A stretch of 64,000 bases of DNA from Croceimicrobium sp963974215 (GCA_963974215.1 CAXBBL010000003.1:1-64000), one strand, 5' to 3'. Shown: positions 34,567 through 43,872, numbered from the stretch's first letter. The notes: generated by a model not told the origin, from the letters alone. Program-made: numbers and translations.

Positions 34567-35905
34567 ATTTCGTTAGTTTACGGTAAAGAGTATTGCGGTT
34601 AATTCCCAAGTGCTCAGCCGTTTTGCTCACATTGCCGCGGTGTAAATGCCATACGGCAGCGATGTGTTCTGCTTCGGCCTCTTTTAAGTCTAGCTGTAAC
34701 CTTTTACTGTCGCTAAACTCGCTTACCGGCTCAATTATCGGAACAATACTTTGGTGCCTTATCGTATCGCCTTCCTCTAAAATAACCGCTCGTTCTAATC
34801 GATTTTTTAATTCTCTAATATTCCCAGGCCAAGGGTAATGTAAGAGCTTTTTCAGAGCAGAATTATTCAGGCGGCAGTTCTTACCATAAACTTGATTAAA
34901 GTCTTGTAAAAAACCTTGGGCCAGCCTTGGTAAATCTTCGAGGCGCTTTCGTAAAGCCGGACAGAATAGATGAACGGTATTTATTCGATAGTACAAATCT
35001 TTGCGAAAATCGCCGCTTTCCATAGCTTGAAGCAGGTCTTCATCAGAGCTGCAGATTAGGCGGAAATTAGACTGCTTTAGCTCATTAGACCCTAAAGGCC
35101 GATATTGTCCATCTTCTAAAAAACTCAATAATTTTTGTTGAATACTGAGTGAACAATTTTCTATACCTTCTAAGTAAAGAGTCCCATCCTGTACTAAGTC
35201 GATTAAGCCAGAACGTTCTTCTTTGGCATCTGTGAAAGCGCCTTTATGGTAACCAAATAGCTCGGCATCAAACAGATCCGCCGAAAGGCTAGCCAGAGAA
35301 ATTTTTATAAAGGCATGTCCTTTTTGCTGACTATTTTGATGGATAAAACGAGCTAGATACTCTTTTCCAGTGCCGTGCTCACCGCTAATTAGCACGTTCA
35401 CTTTACTCCTTGCAATTTGTTTCGCTTGTGAAATCAGTTCCTGAAAAGCCTTAGACTTGCTGCTTAATTGGTAGTGGTCAGTTTCAGATAGAGCAAGCCG
35501 AGCTTCTACTTTTTCGCTTACTTTATCCTGTAATTTTCGCTTAATCGATTTAAGCAGATGACTATTTTTCCATGGTTTCAGGATGAAATCTACCGCTCCA
35601 TTATTTAAAGCCTCAACTGCTAACTCAATTTCTCCATAAGCGGTAATCATTATTACTTTTTGCTGCGGTATGAATTCTCGGATGTGGCGCAGCCAGTATA
35701 AACCTTCACGGCCCTCGTTCATACCTTTGCGAAAGTTCATGTCCAATAGAATTAGACTAAAGGTTTTCTGCGACAGCAAGCTATTCAACTCTTCCGGTTG
35801 ATTACATATTTCCACAGTCTGAAAGTGCAGCTTCAAATAGAGCTGCAAAGACTGACTTAAGTCACGGTCATCATCAACCACCAATATAGACTGAGGACTT
35901 TTCAT
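34553..35905 (-). CDS. NtrC-type sigma-54 response regulator with altered ATPase motifs, module 1
   Basis: The 450-residue protein has a receiver (about 1-120; VVDDDRD, phospho-Asp in LLDMNFRKG, ITAYGE, KPW), an AAA+ domain (about 150-370) and a Fis-type helix-turn-helix (about 410-448; GNVSKTAEHLGINRNTLYRK). Walker A is SGEHGTGKE, the sigma-54 loop is GAFTDA, and the arginine finger is in FRKDLYYRIN. Unlike its paralogue at 59388, Walker B reads GTLYLEGIEN instead of GTLFLDEIG, so the catalytic acidic pair is changed. The sensor I segment is ICSSDED instead of VCATN. ATP hydrolysis may be weak or lost, in which case it could act as a DNA-binding or repressor-like protein. Divergent from the efflux operon, with shared half-sites between. 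Confidence 0.9.
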   Translation of the reverse strand: MKSPQSILVVDDDRDLSQSLQLYLKLHFQTVEICNQPEELNSLLSQKTFSLILLDMNFRKGMNEGREGLYWLRHIREFIPQQKVIMITAYGEIELAVEALNNGAVDFILKPWKNSHLLKSIKRKLQDKVSEKVEARLALSETDHYQLSSKSKAFQELISQAKQIARSKVNVLISGEHGTGKEYLARFIHQNSQQKGHAFIKISLASLSADLFDAELFGYHKGAFTDAKEERSGLIDLVQDGTLYLEGIENCSLSIQQKLLSFLEDGQYRPLGSNELKQSNFRLICSSDEDLLQAMESGDFRKDLYYRINTVHLFCPALRKRLEDLPRLAQGFLQDFNQVYGKNCRLNNSALKKLLHYPWPGNIRELKNRLERAVILEEGDTIRHQSIVPIIEPVSEFSDSKRLQLDLKEAEAEHIAAVWHLHRGNVSKTAEHLGINRNTLYRKLTKYGIS

Positions 35906-35950
35906 TAGGCTAATTTAAAGATTTGCAGGCACGGATAGAGGCTAAGTTAC

Positions 35951-35989
35951 TGAGCGATATCGGACAATTTACTGTTCAATTATGGAACA
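35951..35989. promoter_or_regulatory. Array of regulator half-sites, module 1
   Basis: Half-sites TGAGC (35951), GGACA (35962), TGTTC (35973) and GAACA (35985) lie 11, 11 and 12 bp apart, alternating in orientation. The second to fourth match the TGTYC/GRACA motif of the module 2 array, while the first is weaker. The array sits in the 187-bp gap between the NtrC-type gene and the efflux operon, where enhancer sites for such a regulator are expected. Confidence 0.6.
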
Positions 35990-36053
35990 CTTTTTTTATG
36001 AAACTCACGTGTAGATTAGTTTAAATAGCTGGTTAACAGAGGTAATTATAATG

Positions 36054-36069
36054 AGGTCTCAGAATTGAA
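36054..36069 (+). promoter_or_regulatory. Weak sigma-54 promoter candidate, module 1
   Basis: AGGTCT-N4-ATTGA has GG at 36055-36056 and GA at 36067-36068, ten bases apart. It matches the -24 GG and the TTG of the -12 box but has GA where the invariant GC is expected. It lies 66 bp after the half-site array and about 25 bp before the start codon. Confidence 0.35.
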
Positions 36070-36092
36070 CCTATTTAGGCAAAAGGAATATT

Positions 36093-37346
36093 TTGGATAC
36101 AGTAATTGCAGAAAAGCGCAATTGGTTTAAGAAGAATGCCCTTTGGATTAGCCTTGGGCTTTTGCTCTTGTTGGGCTTTTATCTAATGGTAAATCTTAAT
36201 TCTTCACAAATTTTAAAAGTTGAAGAAGGGCGCTTGCGTTTTGCGGAGGTTAGACGCACGGATTTCGTGGAACGCGTTTCTTTACAGGGCACCTTGGCCC
36301 CCGAAAAGAGTTTCTTTTTAGATGCCGTAGAAGGCGGAACCGTGCAAGAGATTTATTTGGAGGCCGGTCAAAACTTGCGGGCCGGAGATCCTATTTTAAG
36401 GCTCAGTAATACCAATGTTATGCTCGACTTTATGAGTAGGGAAACCCAAATTGTGGAACAGATTAATAACCTACGCAACACACGCTTGCAAATAGAACTG
36501 AGTGAACGACAAATGCAGGAACAGCTCTTAGACTTAAGCTTTGATGAGGCGACCAGTTTACGCCAATTTAAAATCGACACGGTGTTATTTAAAGATTCCT
36601 TAATTGCTAGTCAGGCTTTTCATAATAGTTGGGAGCGAATTAAGTATTTAGGCCAAAAAAAGGCCTTGGTTAAAGCGAGTTACGAGACCAATAAAAAGCA
36701 TCGCGCCCAGCAAATTGAGGCGATAGATCAATCCATCACTATGATGGAACGGAATCTTGCGGCTATTAAAACCAATTTAGAAAACTTGGTGGTAAAAGCA
36801 CCGATAGGTGGACAATTAAGTAGTCTACTTCCCGAAATTGGTGAGAGCGTTAACCGCGGTGAAAACATTGGTCGCATCGATGTAATTAATTCTTACATCG
36901 TGAAGGCTCAGGTAGATGAACATTATTTACGCTTAGTTCATTCGGGGCAAGAAGCCTTTTATAATCAAGGAGGTAAAACCTGGCATTTAATGGTGGAAAA
37001 GGTGTACCCAGAGGTTCTAAATAATCAATTTCAAGTGGACTTCAGTTACCAAGATTCTTTGCCCGAGAATATTCGCACAGGACAGGGTGTAAACCTACGC
37101 TTAGCTTTAGGTGAAAGTAAGAAAGCAATTGTAGTGCCTCGCGGTGCTTTTTTTGGGAGCACTGGCGGTAGATGGGTTTTTATACTTAGCCCTGACGGAA
37201 AAGAAGCTTCACGTCGCGAAGTTAAATTTGGTAGGCAAAACCCTGAATATATTGAGGTGCTAGAAGGATTGGAAGAAGGAGACCGTATTGTAAGCAATAA
37301 TTATGATGACTATGACAACTATGAAATATTAAAAATTGAGAAATGA
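36093..37346 (+). CDS. HlyD/MacA-type periplasmic adaptor of an efflux system
   Basis: The 417-residue membrane fusion protein has an N-terminal transmembrane helix (about 14-32, LWISLGLLLLLGFYLMVNLN), then the biotinyl-lipoyl-like domain (SLQGTLAPEKSFFLDAVEGG, then VQEIYLEAGQNLRAGDPILR). A long coiled-coil hairpin with QxxxL repeats (about 115-230) and beta-barrel and membrane-proximal domains follow (LVVKAPIGGQLSSLLPEIGE, then GRQNPEYIEVLEGLEEGDRI). It should link the inner-membrane ABC permease to an outer-membrane exit duct. The start is TTG 36093, with AAAAGGA 5 bp upstream. The last 4 bp overlap the ATP-binding subunit (ATGA), so adaptor, ATPase and permease form one operon. Confidence 0.9.
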   Translation: MDTVIAEKRNWFKKNALWISLGLLLLLGFYLMVNLNSSQILKVEEGRLRFAEVRRTDFVERVSLQGTLAPEKSFFLDAVEGGTVQEIYLEAGQNLRAGDPILRLSNTNVMLDFMSRETQIVEQINNLRNTRLQIELSERQMQEQLLDLSFDEATSLRQFKIDTVLFKDSLIASQAFHNSWERIKYLGQKKALVKASYETNKKHRAQQIEAIDQSITMMERNLAAIKTNLENLVVKAPIGGQLSSLLPEIGESVNRGENIGRIDVINSYIVKAQVDEHYLRLVHSGQEAFYNQGGKTWHLMVEKVYPEVLNNQFQVDFSYQDSLPENIRTGQGVNLRLALGESKKAIVVPRGAFFGSTGGRWVFILSPDGKEASRREVKFGRQNPEYIEVLEGLEEGDRIVSNNYDDYDNYEILKIEK

Positions 37347-38053
37347 GCGATTATATAATTGAAACCGAGGGTTTAGACATGCGTTACCGTACCGAAACAC
37401 TAGAAACCCTGGCCCTAAACAAAGTGGCCTTAAAAATAAAGCGAGGGGAGTTTATTTCCATTATGGGCCCATCGGGCTGCGGAAAATCGACCTTGCTTAA
37501 TGTTTTAGCGATGTTGGACAAGCCAACTGCAGGTCATTATTATTTTGATGGAACCGATATTTCAAACTTTAGCGAAAGAGAGAGAGCGAAAATTCGCAAA
37601 GCTCAAGTAGGCTTTGTTTTTCAGAGCTTTAATTTAATTGATGAGCTAAGTGTCTATGAAAATGTGGAGCTCCCTCTGCTATATCTGCGTAAAGCAAAAG
37701 CGGAACGCCAAAAAAAGGTAAATGAAATTTTAGACCGAATGGGTTTAAGTCATCGAGCGGCGCATTATCCTAAACAATTAAGCGGTGGGCAGCAGCAAAG
37801 AGTGGCGGTGGCTCGGGCTCTAGTAAGTGACCCAAAAGTTATTTTTGCCGATGAACCAACAGGTAACTTAGACAGCGTACACGGTGATGAAGTAATGGCT
37901 TTATTAAGCGATTTAAATCGAGCGGGAACCACTATTGTTATGGTCACCCACTCCCCGCATGATGCCGGTTTCTCAGAACGCAGTATTCGCCTTTTCGACG
38001 GAAAAGTAATAGGCGAGGAAGAAAATAATCTCAAGGAATTAAATCCGCAATAA
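37343..38053 (+). CDS. ABC transporter ATP-binding subunit (MacB/LolD type), module 1
   Basis: The 236-residue ATPase has Walker A GPSGCGKST (about 42-50), Q-loop FVFQSFNLIDELSVYENVEL, ABC signature LSGGQQQR, Walker B VIFADEPTGNLDS and switch His in VMVTHSPHDAG. The 'SGGQQQRVAVARAL' and 'DEPTGNLD' sequences are those of the LolD/MacB/FtsE branch, which powers extrusion or mechanotransmission across the envelope rather than classical import. Start overlaps the adaptor gene (ATGA) and its stop is 1 bp before the permease. The paralogue at 61296 is nearly superimposable in motif order. Confidence 0.95.
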   Translation: MSDYIIETEGLDMRYRTETLETLALNKVALKIKRGEFISIMGPSGCGKSTLLNVLAMLDKPTAGHYYFDGTDISNFSERERAKIRKAQVGFVFQSFNLIDELSVYENVELPLLYLRKAKAERQKKVNEILDRMGLSHRAAHYPKQLSGGQQQRVAVARALVSDPKVIFADEPTGNLDSVHGDEVMALLSDLNRAGTTIVMVTHSPHDAGFSERSIRLFDGKVIGEEENNLKELNPQ

Positions 38054-38054
38054 G

Positions 38055-40469
38055 ATGTTTAAGAATTATTTAATTACCGCTTGGCGCCATTTGGTAAATG
38101 CCAGGCTAAACAGCTTAATTGGTATAGTGGGTTTGGCCGTTGGCCTGTGCTGCGCCTTATTGATTTCCTTATATATTGAGGATGAAACTTCCTATGATCA
38201 GTTTCATGAAAAGAAGGCCTATATCGCGCGAATTGTTGAGCGCATTGATCACAGCGGCGAAGTGAAAGCGGCTTTAACCAGTTTTCCTGTAGGACCTCAG
38301 TTTGTAGCAGATTATCCGGAAGTAGAGAGTTTCACACGCATCATGCCCATGCAAGATGGCCAAACCGTTAAGGTGAAAGATCAGGTTTTTAGGGAGGATA
38401 AGTTTTACCGTGCGGATAGTAGCCTTTTTGACATCTTTTCTTTTCCCCTACTAATTGGAGATCCGAAGGAAGTGTTAGCCGCTCCTTTTCAGGTAGTGCT
38501 TAATGAGGAGCTGGCGCTGAAGTATTTCGGTCAAGTAGATAGCGCTGTGGGTAAACGCGTTAACATTGGCGGTAATTGGCATAATATAAGCGGAGTGGTA
38601 GCGAATTTGAGCGAGCCCAGCGATATCAATTACCGAGCATTTGTGTCCATGTCCTCCATTCCGATGCAGGCACAGCAGGCATTGAATCAGGATTGGTTTA
38701 GATTGGTAACTCAAACTTATTTGCTTTTTAATGTACCAGTGGAAGCTTTAGATTTCGATGCCAAATTAGCTGATTTTACTGAGCGCATCATCAAACCTTT
38801 TGTCGCGAGCTTCGGTAACGAAAGCACGGCAGACTTTACTTTACAGCCCATAGAAGGCCTTCATTTTGATAATTCGCGCGAGTTTGATACACCCAAAGGG
38901 AATTTGAGCTACCTCTTTATTTTTGGGCTACTCGGACTTTTTATCCTACTTATTGCCGCTATAAATTTTGTCAACTTAAACCTAAGTCAGTCACTGAAAC
39001 GCTCTAAGGAAGTAGGAGTACGCAAGGCACTTGGCGCAAGTAAGTTGCAAATTAGAGGACAGTTTTTTGGGGAAACGATACTGATTGTTTTTCTGGCTAC
39101 CTTTTTAGCTTTAGTGCTTGTAGAAGCATTTTTACCGGTATTCAATCAAGTAACAAATAAGAACTTTATACTGGGAGACTTGATGCAGTTTAAAATGTTA
39201 CTGGCCATCTTGGCGCTCATGGGCATTTGCTCTTTAATTGCTGGATTATACCCAGCACTCGTTCTTAGTTCTTTTCAGCCTTCTCGAATTTTACGGGCAG
39301 ATTTACCCAAGATCGGACGCTTTGGTAATCTGCAGCGCTTTTTAATGCTATTGCAATTGGGCTTCAGTATTTTCATGATAGTCGGTACCATTGCGATATA
39401 CTCGCAGATGAAGTTTCTACAAGAGAAAGAGCTGGGTTTTGATAAGGATCAGGTGATTGTTCTCAATTTACCGCAGGATACTGCTATTTCTAACAATCTC
39501 AGCTTCTTGAAAGACCGACTTCTTAGTCATTCTCAAGTTAAAACAATTTCGGGCAGTCAAACCATGCCAGGGGGCAGAACGGGCGAGTTGATGTTTAGGG
39601 TAGAGCAGGATGGTGTGTTGCAGGATAAGACAGTTAAGTTTTTAAGAGTAGATGAGGATTTTTTCAAATTATTAGACTTAGAAATCGTAGCGGGACGTTC
39701 GTTCTCAGCCGATATCCAAACCGATTTTCAACAGGGCTTTATTGTTAATGAAACTGCAGCTGAGCGCTTTGGCTGGGCAGGGGAGGCTTTGGGGAAACGA
39801 GTGCAATGGGGTTTGCTGGCCAATAATCAGGCAGCTAATGATGGTGCCGTTGTAGGAGTGGTAAAAGATTTTCATGTAGCGTCCTTGCATAATCCTCTGG
39901 AGCCACTTATTATTCTTTTTAATCCTTTCTTTAGTCAGGTTTTTTCGATAAAACTTAGTGGCGGCTCGGTGGCAGAAGGACTGGAGGTTATTGAAAAGGA
40001 GTGGTCAGACTTTGCTGGAAGCCATGCACTAGAATATGAATTTTTAGATAGCAGAATTGAAAAGCAATATCAAAGTGAAAAGACCCTGCTACAAATATTT
40101 AGCTATTTCTCTATTTTATCCATTCTTATTGCCGGCTTAGGACTTTTTGCTTTAACTTCTTTTACTGTGGAGCAAAGGTTAAAGGAGTTTAGTATTCGAA
40201 AAATTGTGGGTGCTGAATTAAGCGATTTGAGTATACTGATTGGCAGAGAGTTTTTAATTTTAATTGTGGTGGCCAGCTTAATAGTAAGTCCAGTAGCCCT
40301 TTACGGAATTAATGAATGGCTTTTGGGTTTTAGCTATCGCATAAATTTACCTTATTACGCCTTATTCTTAGCTAGCCTTTTGAGTTTAGTAATCACAATA
40401 TTGGCAATTGCTTATCATATTGTTAAACTCGCACGCACTAACCCTGCTCGGATTTTAAGAGATGAGTAA
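38055..40469 (+). CDS. MacB/FtsX-type ABC permease, double-length, module 1
   Basis: The 804-residue permease has two repeats of the MacB-type layout. In each, one transmembrane helix (about 20-40 and 425-445) is followed by a periplasmic MacB-like domain and three transmembrane helices of the FtsX family (about 285-410 and 680-790). Diagnostic motifs are FKNYLITAWRHLVNARLNSL, the FtsX sequence RSKEVGVRKALGASKLQI, and the second-repeat equivalent RLKEFSIRKIVGAELSDLSI ending TNPARILRDE. Such 800-residue permeases are common in Bacteroidota and usually work with the MacA-like adaptor and ATPase encoded just upstream. Substrate unknown. The gene ends 3 bp before a repeat element. Confidence 0.93.
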   Translation: MFKNYLITAWRHLVNARLNSLIGIVGLAVGLCCALLISLYIEDETSYDQFHEKKAYIARIVERIDHSGEVKAALTSFPVGPQFVADYPEVESFTRIMPMQDGQTVKVKDQVFREDKFYRADSSLFDIFSFPLLIGDPKEVLAAPFQVVLNEELALKYFGQVDSAVGKRVNIGGNWHNISGVVANLSEPSDINYRAFVSMSSIPMQAQQALNQDWFRLVTQTYLLFNVPVEALDFDAKLADFTERIIKPFVASFGNESTADFTLQPIEGLHFDNSREFDTPKGNLSYLFIFGLLGLFILLIAAINFVNLNLSQSLKRSKEVGVRKALGASKLQIRGQFFGETILIVFLATFLALVLVEAFLPVFNQVTNKNFILGDLMQFKMLLAILALMGICSLIAGLYPALVLSSFQPSRILRADLPKIGRFGNLQRFLMLLQLGFSIFMIVGTIAIYSQMKFLQEKELGFDKDQVIVLNLPQDTAISNNLSFLKDRLLSHSQVKTISGSQTMPGGRTGELMFRVEQDGVLQDKTVKFLRVDEDFFKLLDLEIVAGRSFSADIQTDFQQGFIVNETAAERFGWAGEALGKRVQWGLLANNQAANDGAVVGVVKDFHVASLHNPLEPLIILFNPFFSQVFSIKLSGGSVAEGLEVIEKEWSDFAGSHALEYEFLDSRIEKQYQSEKTLLQIFSYFSILSILIAGLGLFALTSFTVEQRLKEFSIRKIVGAELSDLSILIGREFLILIVVASLIVSPVALYGINEWLLGFSYRINLPYYALFLASLLSLVITILAIAYHIVKLARTNPARILRDE

Positions 40470-40472
40470 GAA

Positions 40473-40586
40473 CCTAGCTTCAACCTAAAATTAGCCTTTT
40501 GCAATTACTCGATGAAGCGGCACAGTGTAGATTGATCTTTTCCTTTTCTTGAAAATCTGCGACTTAAACTTTAAGACGAACTCAGC
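40473..40586 (+). mobile_element. Degenerate MITE-like element, copy D
   Basis: Left end CCTAGCTTCAACCTAAAATT and right end AAGACGAACTCAGC are near-inverted and fit the family ends. The middle (GATGAAGC, CAGTGT, CTTTTC-TTGAAAATCTG) matches the 3' half of copy A. It starts 3 bp after the permease stop. The expected 8-bp duplication is not clear. Confidence 0.6.
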
Positions 40587-40611
40587 CTAGGAAATCAATA
40601 AAATCAGGTAT

Positions 40612-40645
40612 AAAAAAAGGCGCTCCGTCTGGGGCGCCTTTTTTG
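40612..40645. terminator. Bidirectional terminator after glmS
   Basis: AAAAAAGGCGC (40613-40623) pairs perfectly with GCGCCTTTTTT (40634-40644). A and T runs flank it, so it works on both strands between the permease operon and glmS. Confidence 0.9.
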
Positions 40646-40662
40646 GTTCTAGTGTATTTTAC

Positions 40663-42504
40663 TTATTCCACGGTAACTGATTTAGCCAAGTTTCTCGGCT
40701 GATCCACATTACAACCGCGCATTACTGCGATGTGGTATGAAAGTAACTGTAAAGGAATGGTAGTTAATAAGGGAGAGAATACCTCCATAGTATCTTCTAC
40801 TTCAATAACGTAATCGGCCATTTGCGCGATTTCGCTATCCCCTTCACTTACGATGGCAATAACTTTACCTTCTCTGGCTTTAACCTCTTGAATATTAGAA
40901 ACAATTTTCTCGTATTGTCCGCTTTTAGGAGCAATAACTACTACCGGCATATTCTCGTCGATAAGAGCAATGGGTCCGTGCTTCATTTCTGCTGCCGGGT
41001 ATCCCTCGGCATGAATGTAGCTGATCTCTTTTAATTTCAAAGCGCCTTCTAGGGCAACCGGGAAATTGTAACCGCGACCTAAATAAAGGAAGTTAGGAGC
41101 ATCTTTAAAAGTTTCGGCAATAAACTTACTCTGAGCATCGCTCTTAAGCATGCGCTCAATCTTATTAGGAATTTCGTGCAACTCACTTAATAAACGGTGG
41201 TAATAGCTTTCCTTTAGAAGACCTTTCTTATGTGCAATTTTAATAGCCATTAAAGCTAATACTGCTACTTGAGAAGTGAAGGCCTTAGTAGATGCTACAC
41301 CAATTTCTGGTCCTGCATGAGTATAAGCACCCGCGTGGGTTTCGCGTGCAATGGAGGATCCCACCACATTACAAACACCGAAAATGGTGGCGCCTCTTTC
41401 TTTAGCTAACTTAATTGCGGCTAAAGTATCGGCCGTTTCACCCGATTGGCTAATCGCTATAACAACGTCTTTCTCGGTGATAATAGGATTGCGGTAGCGG
41501 AATTCTGAAGCATATTCTACTTCAACCGGGATACGCGCTAAGTCTTCGAACATATATTCGGCAACTAAACCGGCATGCCAGCTAGTTCCGCAACCCAAAA
41601 TGATAATACGGTTAGCATTAACTAATTTCTCTTGAAACTGATAAATACCATCCATTTGGATTAAACCTTGTTCGGGTAATAATCTACCTCTTAAAGTATC
41701 ACCAATAGATTTAGGTTGCTCGTAAATTTCTTTTAGCATGAAATGCTCGTAGCCGCCTTTTTCAATAGAAGCTAGGTCCATCTCTAGTTGGTGCACATAG
41801 TGATCAATAACTCTATTATCTGGAATAGAAAGAACTTCAATGTCCTGTCCACGATTGATAATCGCCATTTCATCATCCTCTAGGTAAACCGCTTTTTTGG
41901 TGAACTCTAAGAAAGGAGTAGCGTCACTGGCTATAAAATATTCACCTTCACCAATACCTACCACTAAAGGGCTACCTTTTTTAGCTACAACGATCTGATC
42001 TCCATTAGCAATATCAAAAATGGCAATGGCGTAAGCTCCTACCACTTGGTTGAGAGCAATTTTTACCGCCTGCGGTAAGGTTATGTTCTCAGAAGACTTA
42101 ACGTCTTGAATAAGGTTTACTAAAACTTCAGTATCGGTGTCACTATGAAATTCGAAACCACGTGATTTTAGGGCTGACTTTAAAGAACCATAGTTTTCGA
42201 TAATTCCGTTATGAATAAGCACCAATTCGCCGTTATTAGAAACGTGCGGGTGAGCATTTACATCATTAGGCTCACCGTGGGTTGCCCAGCGAGTGTGTCC
42301 TATGCCGATATTAGACTCCCCTACGGAGTTAGCCATTTTAGCTTCCAAATCGGCAACTTTGCCTTTGCATTTAACTACGTTTAAATCACCGTTCATTACA
42401 GCGATACCGGCACTGTCATAGCCACGATATTCTAATCTTCGCAGTCCGTTAATTACTACGGGCACTGCATTTTTGTTTCCTAAATAGCCTACGATTCCAC
42501 ACAT
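40663..42504 (-). CDS. glmS: Glucosamine-fructose-6-phosphate aminotransferase (isomerizing)
   Basis: This 613-residue enzyme makes glucosamine-6-phosphate from fructose-6-phosphate and glutamine, the entry step to peptidoglycan and lipopolysaccharide amino sugars, in the cytoplasm. It begins MCGIVGYLG with the catalytic Cys exposed after Met removal, then LRRLEYRGYDSAGIAV and GHTRWATHGEPN of the glutaminase domain (about 1-235). Two SIS sugar-isomerase domains follow (about 290-430 and 460-600; GCGTSWHAG, SQSGETADT, HGPIALID), ending NLAKSVTVE, the conserved tail. The length is typical. It is the third gene of a minus-strand cluster, 15 bp after the DUF4270 lipoprotein. The 5' gap is too short for a glmS ribozyme. 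Confidence 0.98.
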   Translation of the reverse strand: MCGIVGYLGNKNAVPVVINGLRRLEYRGYDSAGIAVMNGDLNVVKCKGKVADLEAKMANSVGESNIGIGHTRWATHGEPNDVNAHPHVSNNGELVLIHNGIIENYGSLKSALKSRGFEFHSDTDTEVLVNLIQDVKSSENITLPQAVKIALNQVVGAYAIAIFDIANGDQIVVAKKGSPLVVGIGEGEYFIASDATPFLEFTKKAVYLEDDEMAIINRGQDIEVLSIPDNRVIDHYVHQLEMDLASIEKGGYEHFMLKEIYEQPKSIGDTLRGRLLPEQGLIQMDGIYQFQEKLVNANRIIILGCGTSWHAGLVAEYMFEDLARIPVEVEYASEFRYRNPIITEKDVVIAISQSGETADTLAAIKLAKERGATIFGVCNVVGSSIARETHAGAYTHAGPEIGVASTKAFTSQVAVLALMAIKIAHKKGLLKESYYHRLLSELHEIPNKIERMLKSDAQSKFIAETFKDAPNFLYLGRGYNFPVALEGALKLKEISYIHAEGYPAAEMKHGPIALIDENMPVVVIAPKSGQYEKIVSNIQEVKAREGKVIAIVSEGDSEIAQMADYVIEVEDTMEVFSPLLTTIPLQLLSYHIAVMRGCNVDQPRNLAKSVTVE

Positions 42505-42519
42505 AATGAGAGATCTTTT

Positions 42520-43866
42520 TTAAGGTTTTGTGTAATAAATAATAACTTTAGCTTGCTTTTGCGGCTCTTTCCCTCCCCTTAAAATTGTTCTGTTTGCCGC
42601 CGTGGTGCGCGTTAATGGTGTAATAGCCATGCTATTATTAACTCCGCTGTTTAAAACTGAAAACAGTTGACGGCTCACGTCAAAAACATAGCGATTTTCT
42701 CTTAAGATGCCACGTCTTAAATTTCCGTCGCCACCACCATCTACTTGATAATCTAAAATGCGATCTCCCAACGCATGGCCATTAAAAAGACGAACCTCCA
42801 TTCTAGGACTCGGTGCAACCGCAGTACCTAAACCTTGGGCAGTATAAAATTCTATTAAAGCTCTGTTGATTATCAATCCCTCTTGACTAAGAGAGTCAAT
42901 TTTATTTAAATCAAACTTAAAAGCAGTAACCACTCCACCCATAGCTTGTACATAAGTAAGGTCTTGAGCAGTGGTGCTATCAATACTAGACAAATCAATG
43001 TCTGAATTGCTATAGTCTTGATTAAAAGTGCTAAAAGTTATTGGCACCGTGCTTTTGTCTTGGTTGAAACTTAAATCGGTAAAGGTAGTATCTAAATCAT
43101 TATGATAATAGATACGTATCAAACTATAGTTACTAGCGAGGTTAGTATATAAAACACAGCCTCCATTTTCGGTTTTAACCTCAATACCTTTAAAGTATTC
43201 TACAAAATTAGTGAAGCTAGCTAATGAGTCAAATTCTCCATTGCCCACATCGGCAAACTTGCTTTGGAAAAAGGCCAAGTCTAAAGGAACGCGGATAGTG
43301 GCCGGTGCTAAAAGGTCTTCTACAAAAACGTTGGTTTTTGGTTGCGGCATGTAATTATCGAGACGTCCAATTTCTTGTCCGACTAATGGGCTATAATTAC
43401 TAAAAAAACTCGAGTCCTTACTAAAGGTCTGCTCTAATTCGCTTACGCTGATGTTCATAGGGACTGAAGTATCGCCATAAGCTTCAGTAATTCGCAGGTA
43501 AAGATTTACGGAATCAATCACGGGGTTATCGCCAAAATCGGGGTTGACTTGTTCGGGTAATAATTGAGCGAGTAAACGTGCTTCTTCGGTGCCAAAATTG
43601 GAACTTACGGTTCGTCCTAATAAACGGGTTGAGTTATAGCCACCGAAGAGAAGTTGCTGCTGGTAAGGAAGCGCAACCAAGATCGAATCTACGGCAGTAG
43701 TATAACTAATAATAGGAACGTGAATAGTATCGGCCTCGATGGTGCTGCCAATCACTTGTTCAAAGCCCAAGCCGTCAGTAGGTTTTTCGCAGGCACTTAA
43801 TAAAGCAAAAGAAGCCATTGTTAAAATGGCTCTTTTACTAAAAACTTTAATTTTCTTTAATGTCAT
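42520..43866 (-). CDS. DUF4270 family lipoprotein
   Basis: The 448-residue lipoprotein has signal ILTMASFALLSACEKPTDGLG with the lipid on the Cys. The mature part begins FEQVIGSTIEADTIHVPIIS and contains LLFGGYNSTRLLGRTVSSNF (strongly like DUF4270) and 'NPVIDSVNLYLRITEAYGD'. A beta-rich body ends in ILRGGKEPQKQAKVIIYYTK. DUF4270 proteins are Bacteroidota-specific, outer-membrane lipoproteins of unknown function. Conserved neighbourhood with a glycogen-synthase-like gene and glmS, also seen here, supports the call. It lies 6 bp after the upstream gene and 15 bp before glmS. Confidence 0.9.
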   Translation of the reverse strand: MTLKKIKVFSKRAILTMASFALLSACEKPTDGLGFEQVIGSTIEADTIHVPIISYTTAVDSILVALPYQQQLLFGGYNSTRLLGRTVSSNFGTEEARLLAQLLPEQVNPDFGDNPVIDSVNLYLRITEAYGDTSVPMNISVSELEQTFSKDSSFFSNYSPLVGQEIGRLDNYMPQPKTNVFVEDLLAPATIRVPLDLAFFQSKFADVGNGEFDSLASFTNFVEYFKGIEVKTENGGCVLYTNLASNYSLIRIYYHNDLDTTFTDLSFNQDKSTVPITFSTFNQDYSNSDIDLSSIDSTTAQDLTYVQAMGGVVTAFKFDLNKIDSLSQEGLIINRALIEFYTAQGLGTAVAPSPRMEVRLFNGHALGDRILDYQVDGGGDGNLRRGILRENRYVFDVSRQLFSVLNSGVNNSMAITPLTRTTAANRTILRGGKEPQKQAKVIIYYTKP

Positions 43867-43872
43867 ATTTGC

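Noticed and set aside
36000..36080. Possible further copy of the MITE-like family before the HlyD gene
   Set aside because: AACTCACG and GAGGTCTCAG resemble pieces of the element ends, but they are not in inverted arrangement and no core hairpin or duplication is present.
42505..42519. glmS ribozyme
   Set aside because: Only 15 bp separate glmS from the upstream gene, and glmS ribozymes are a Firmicutes feature; no room for one here.
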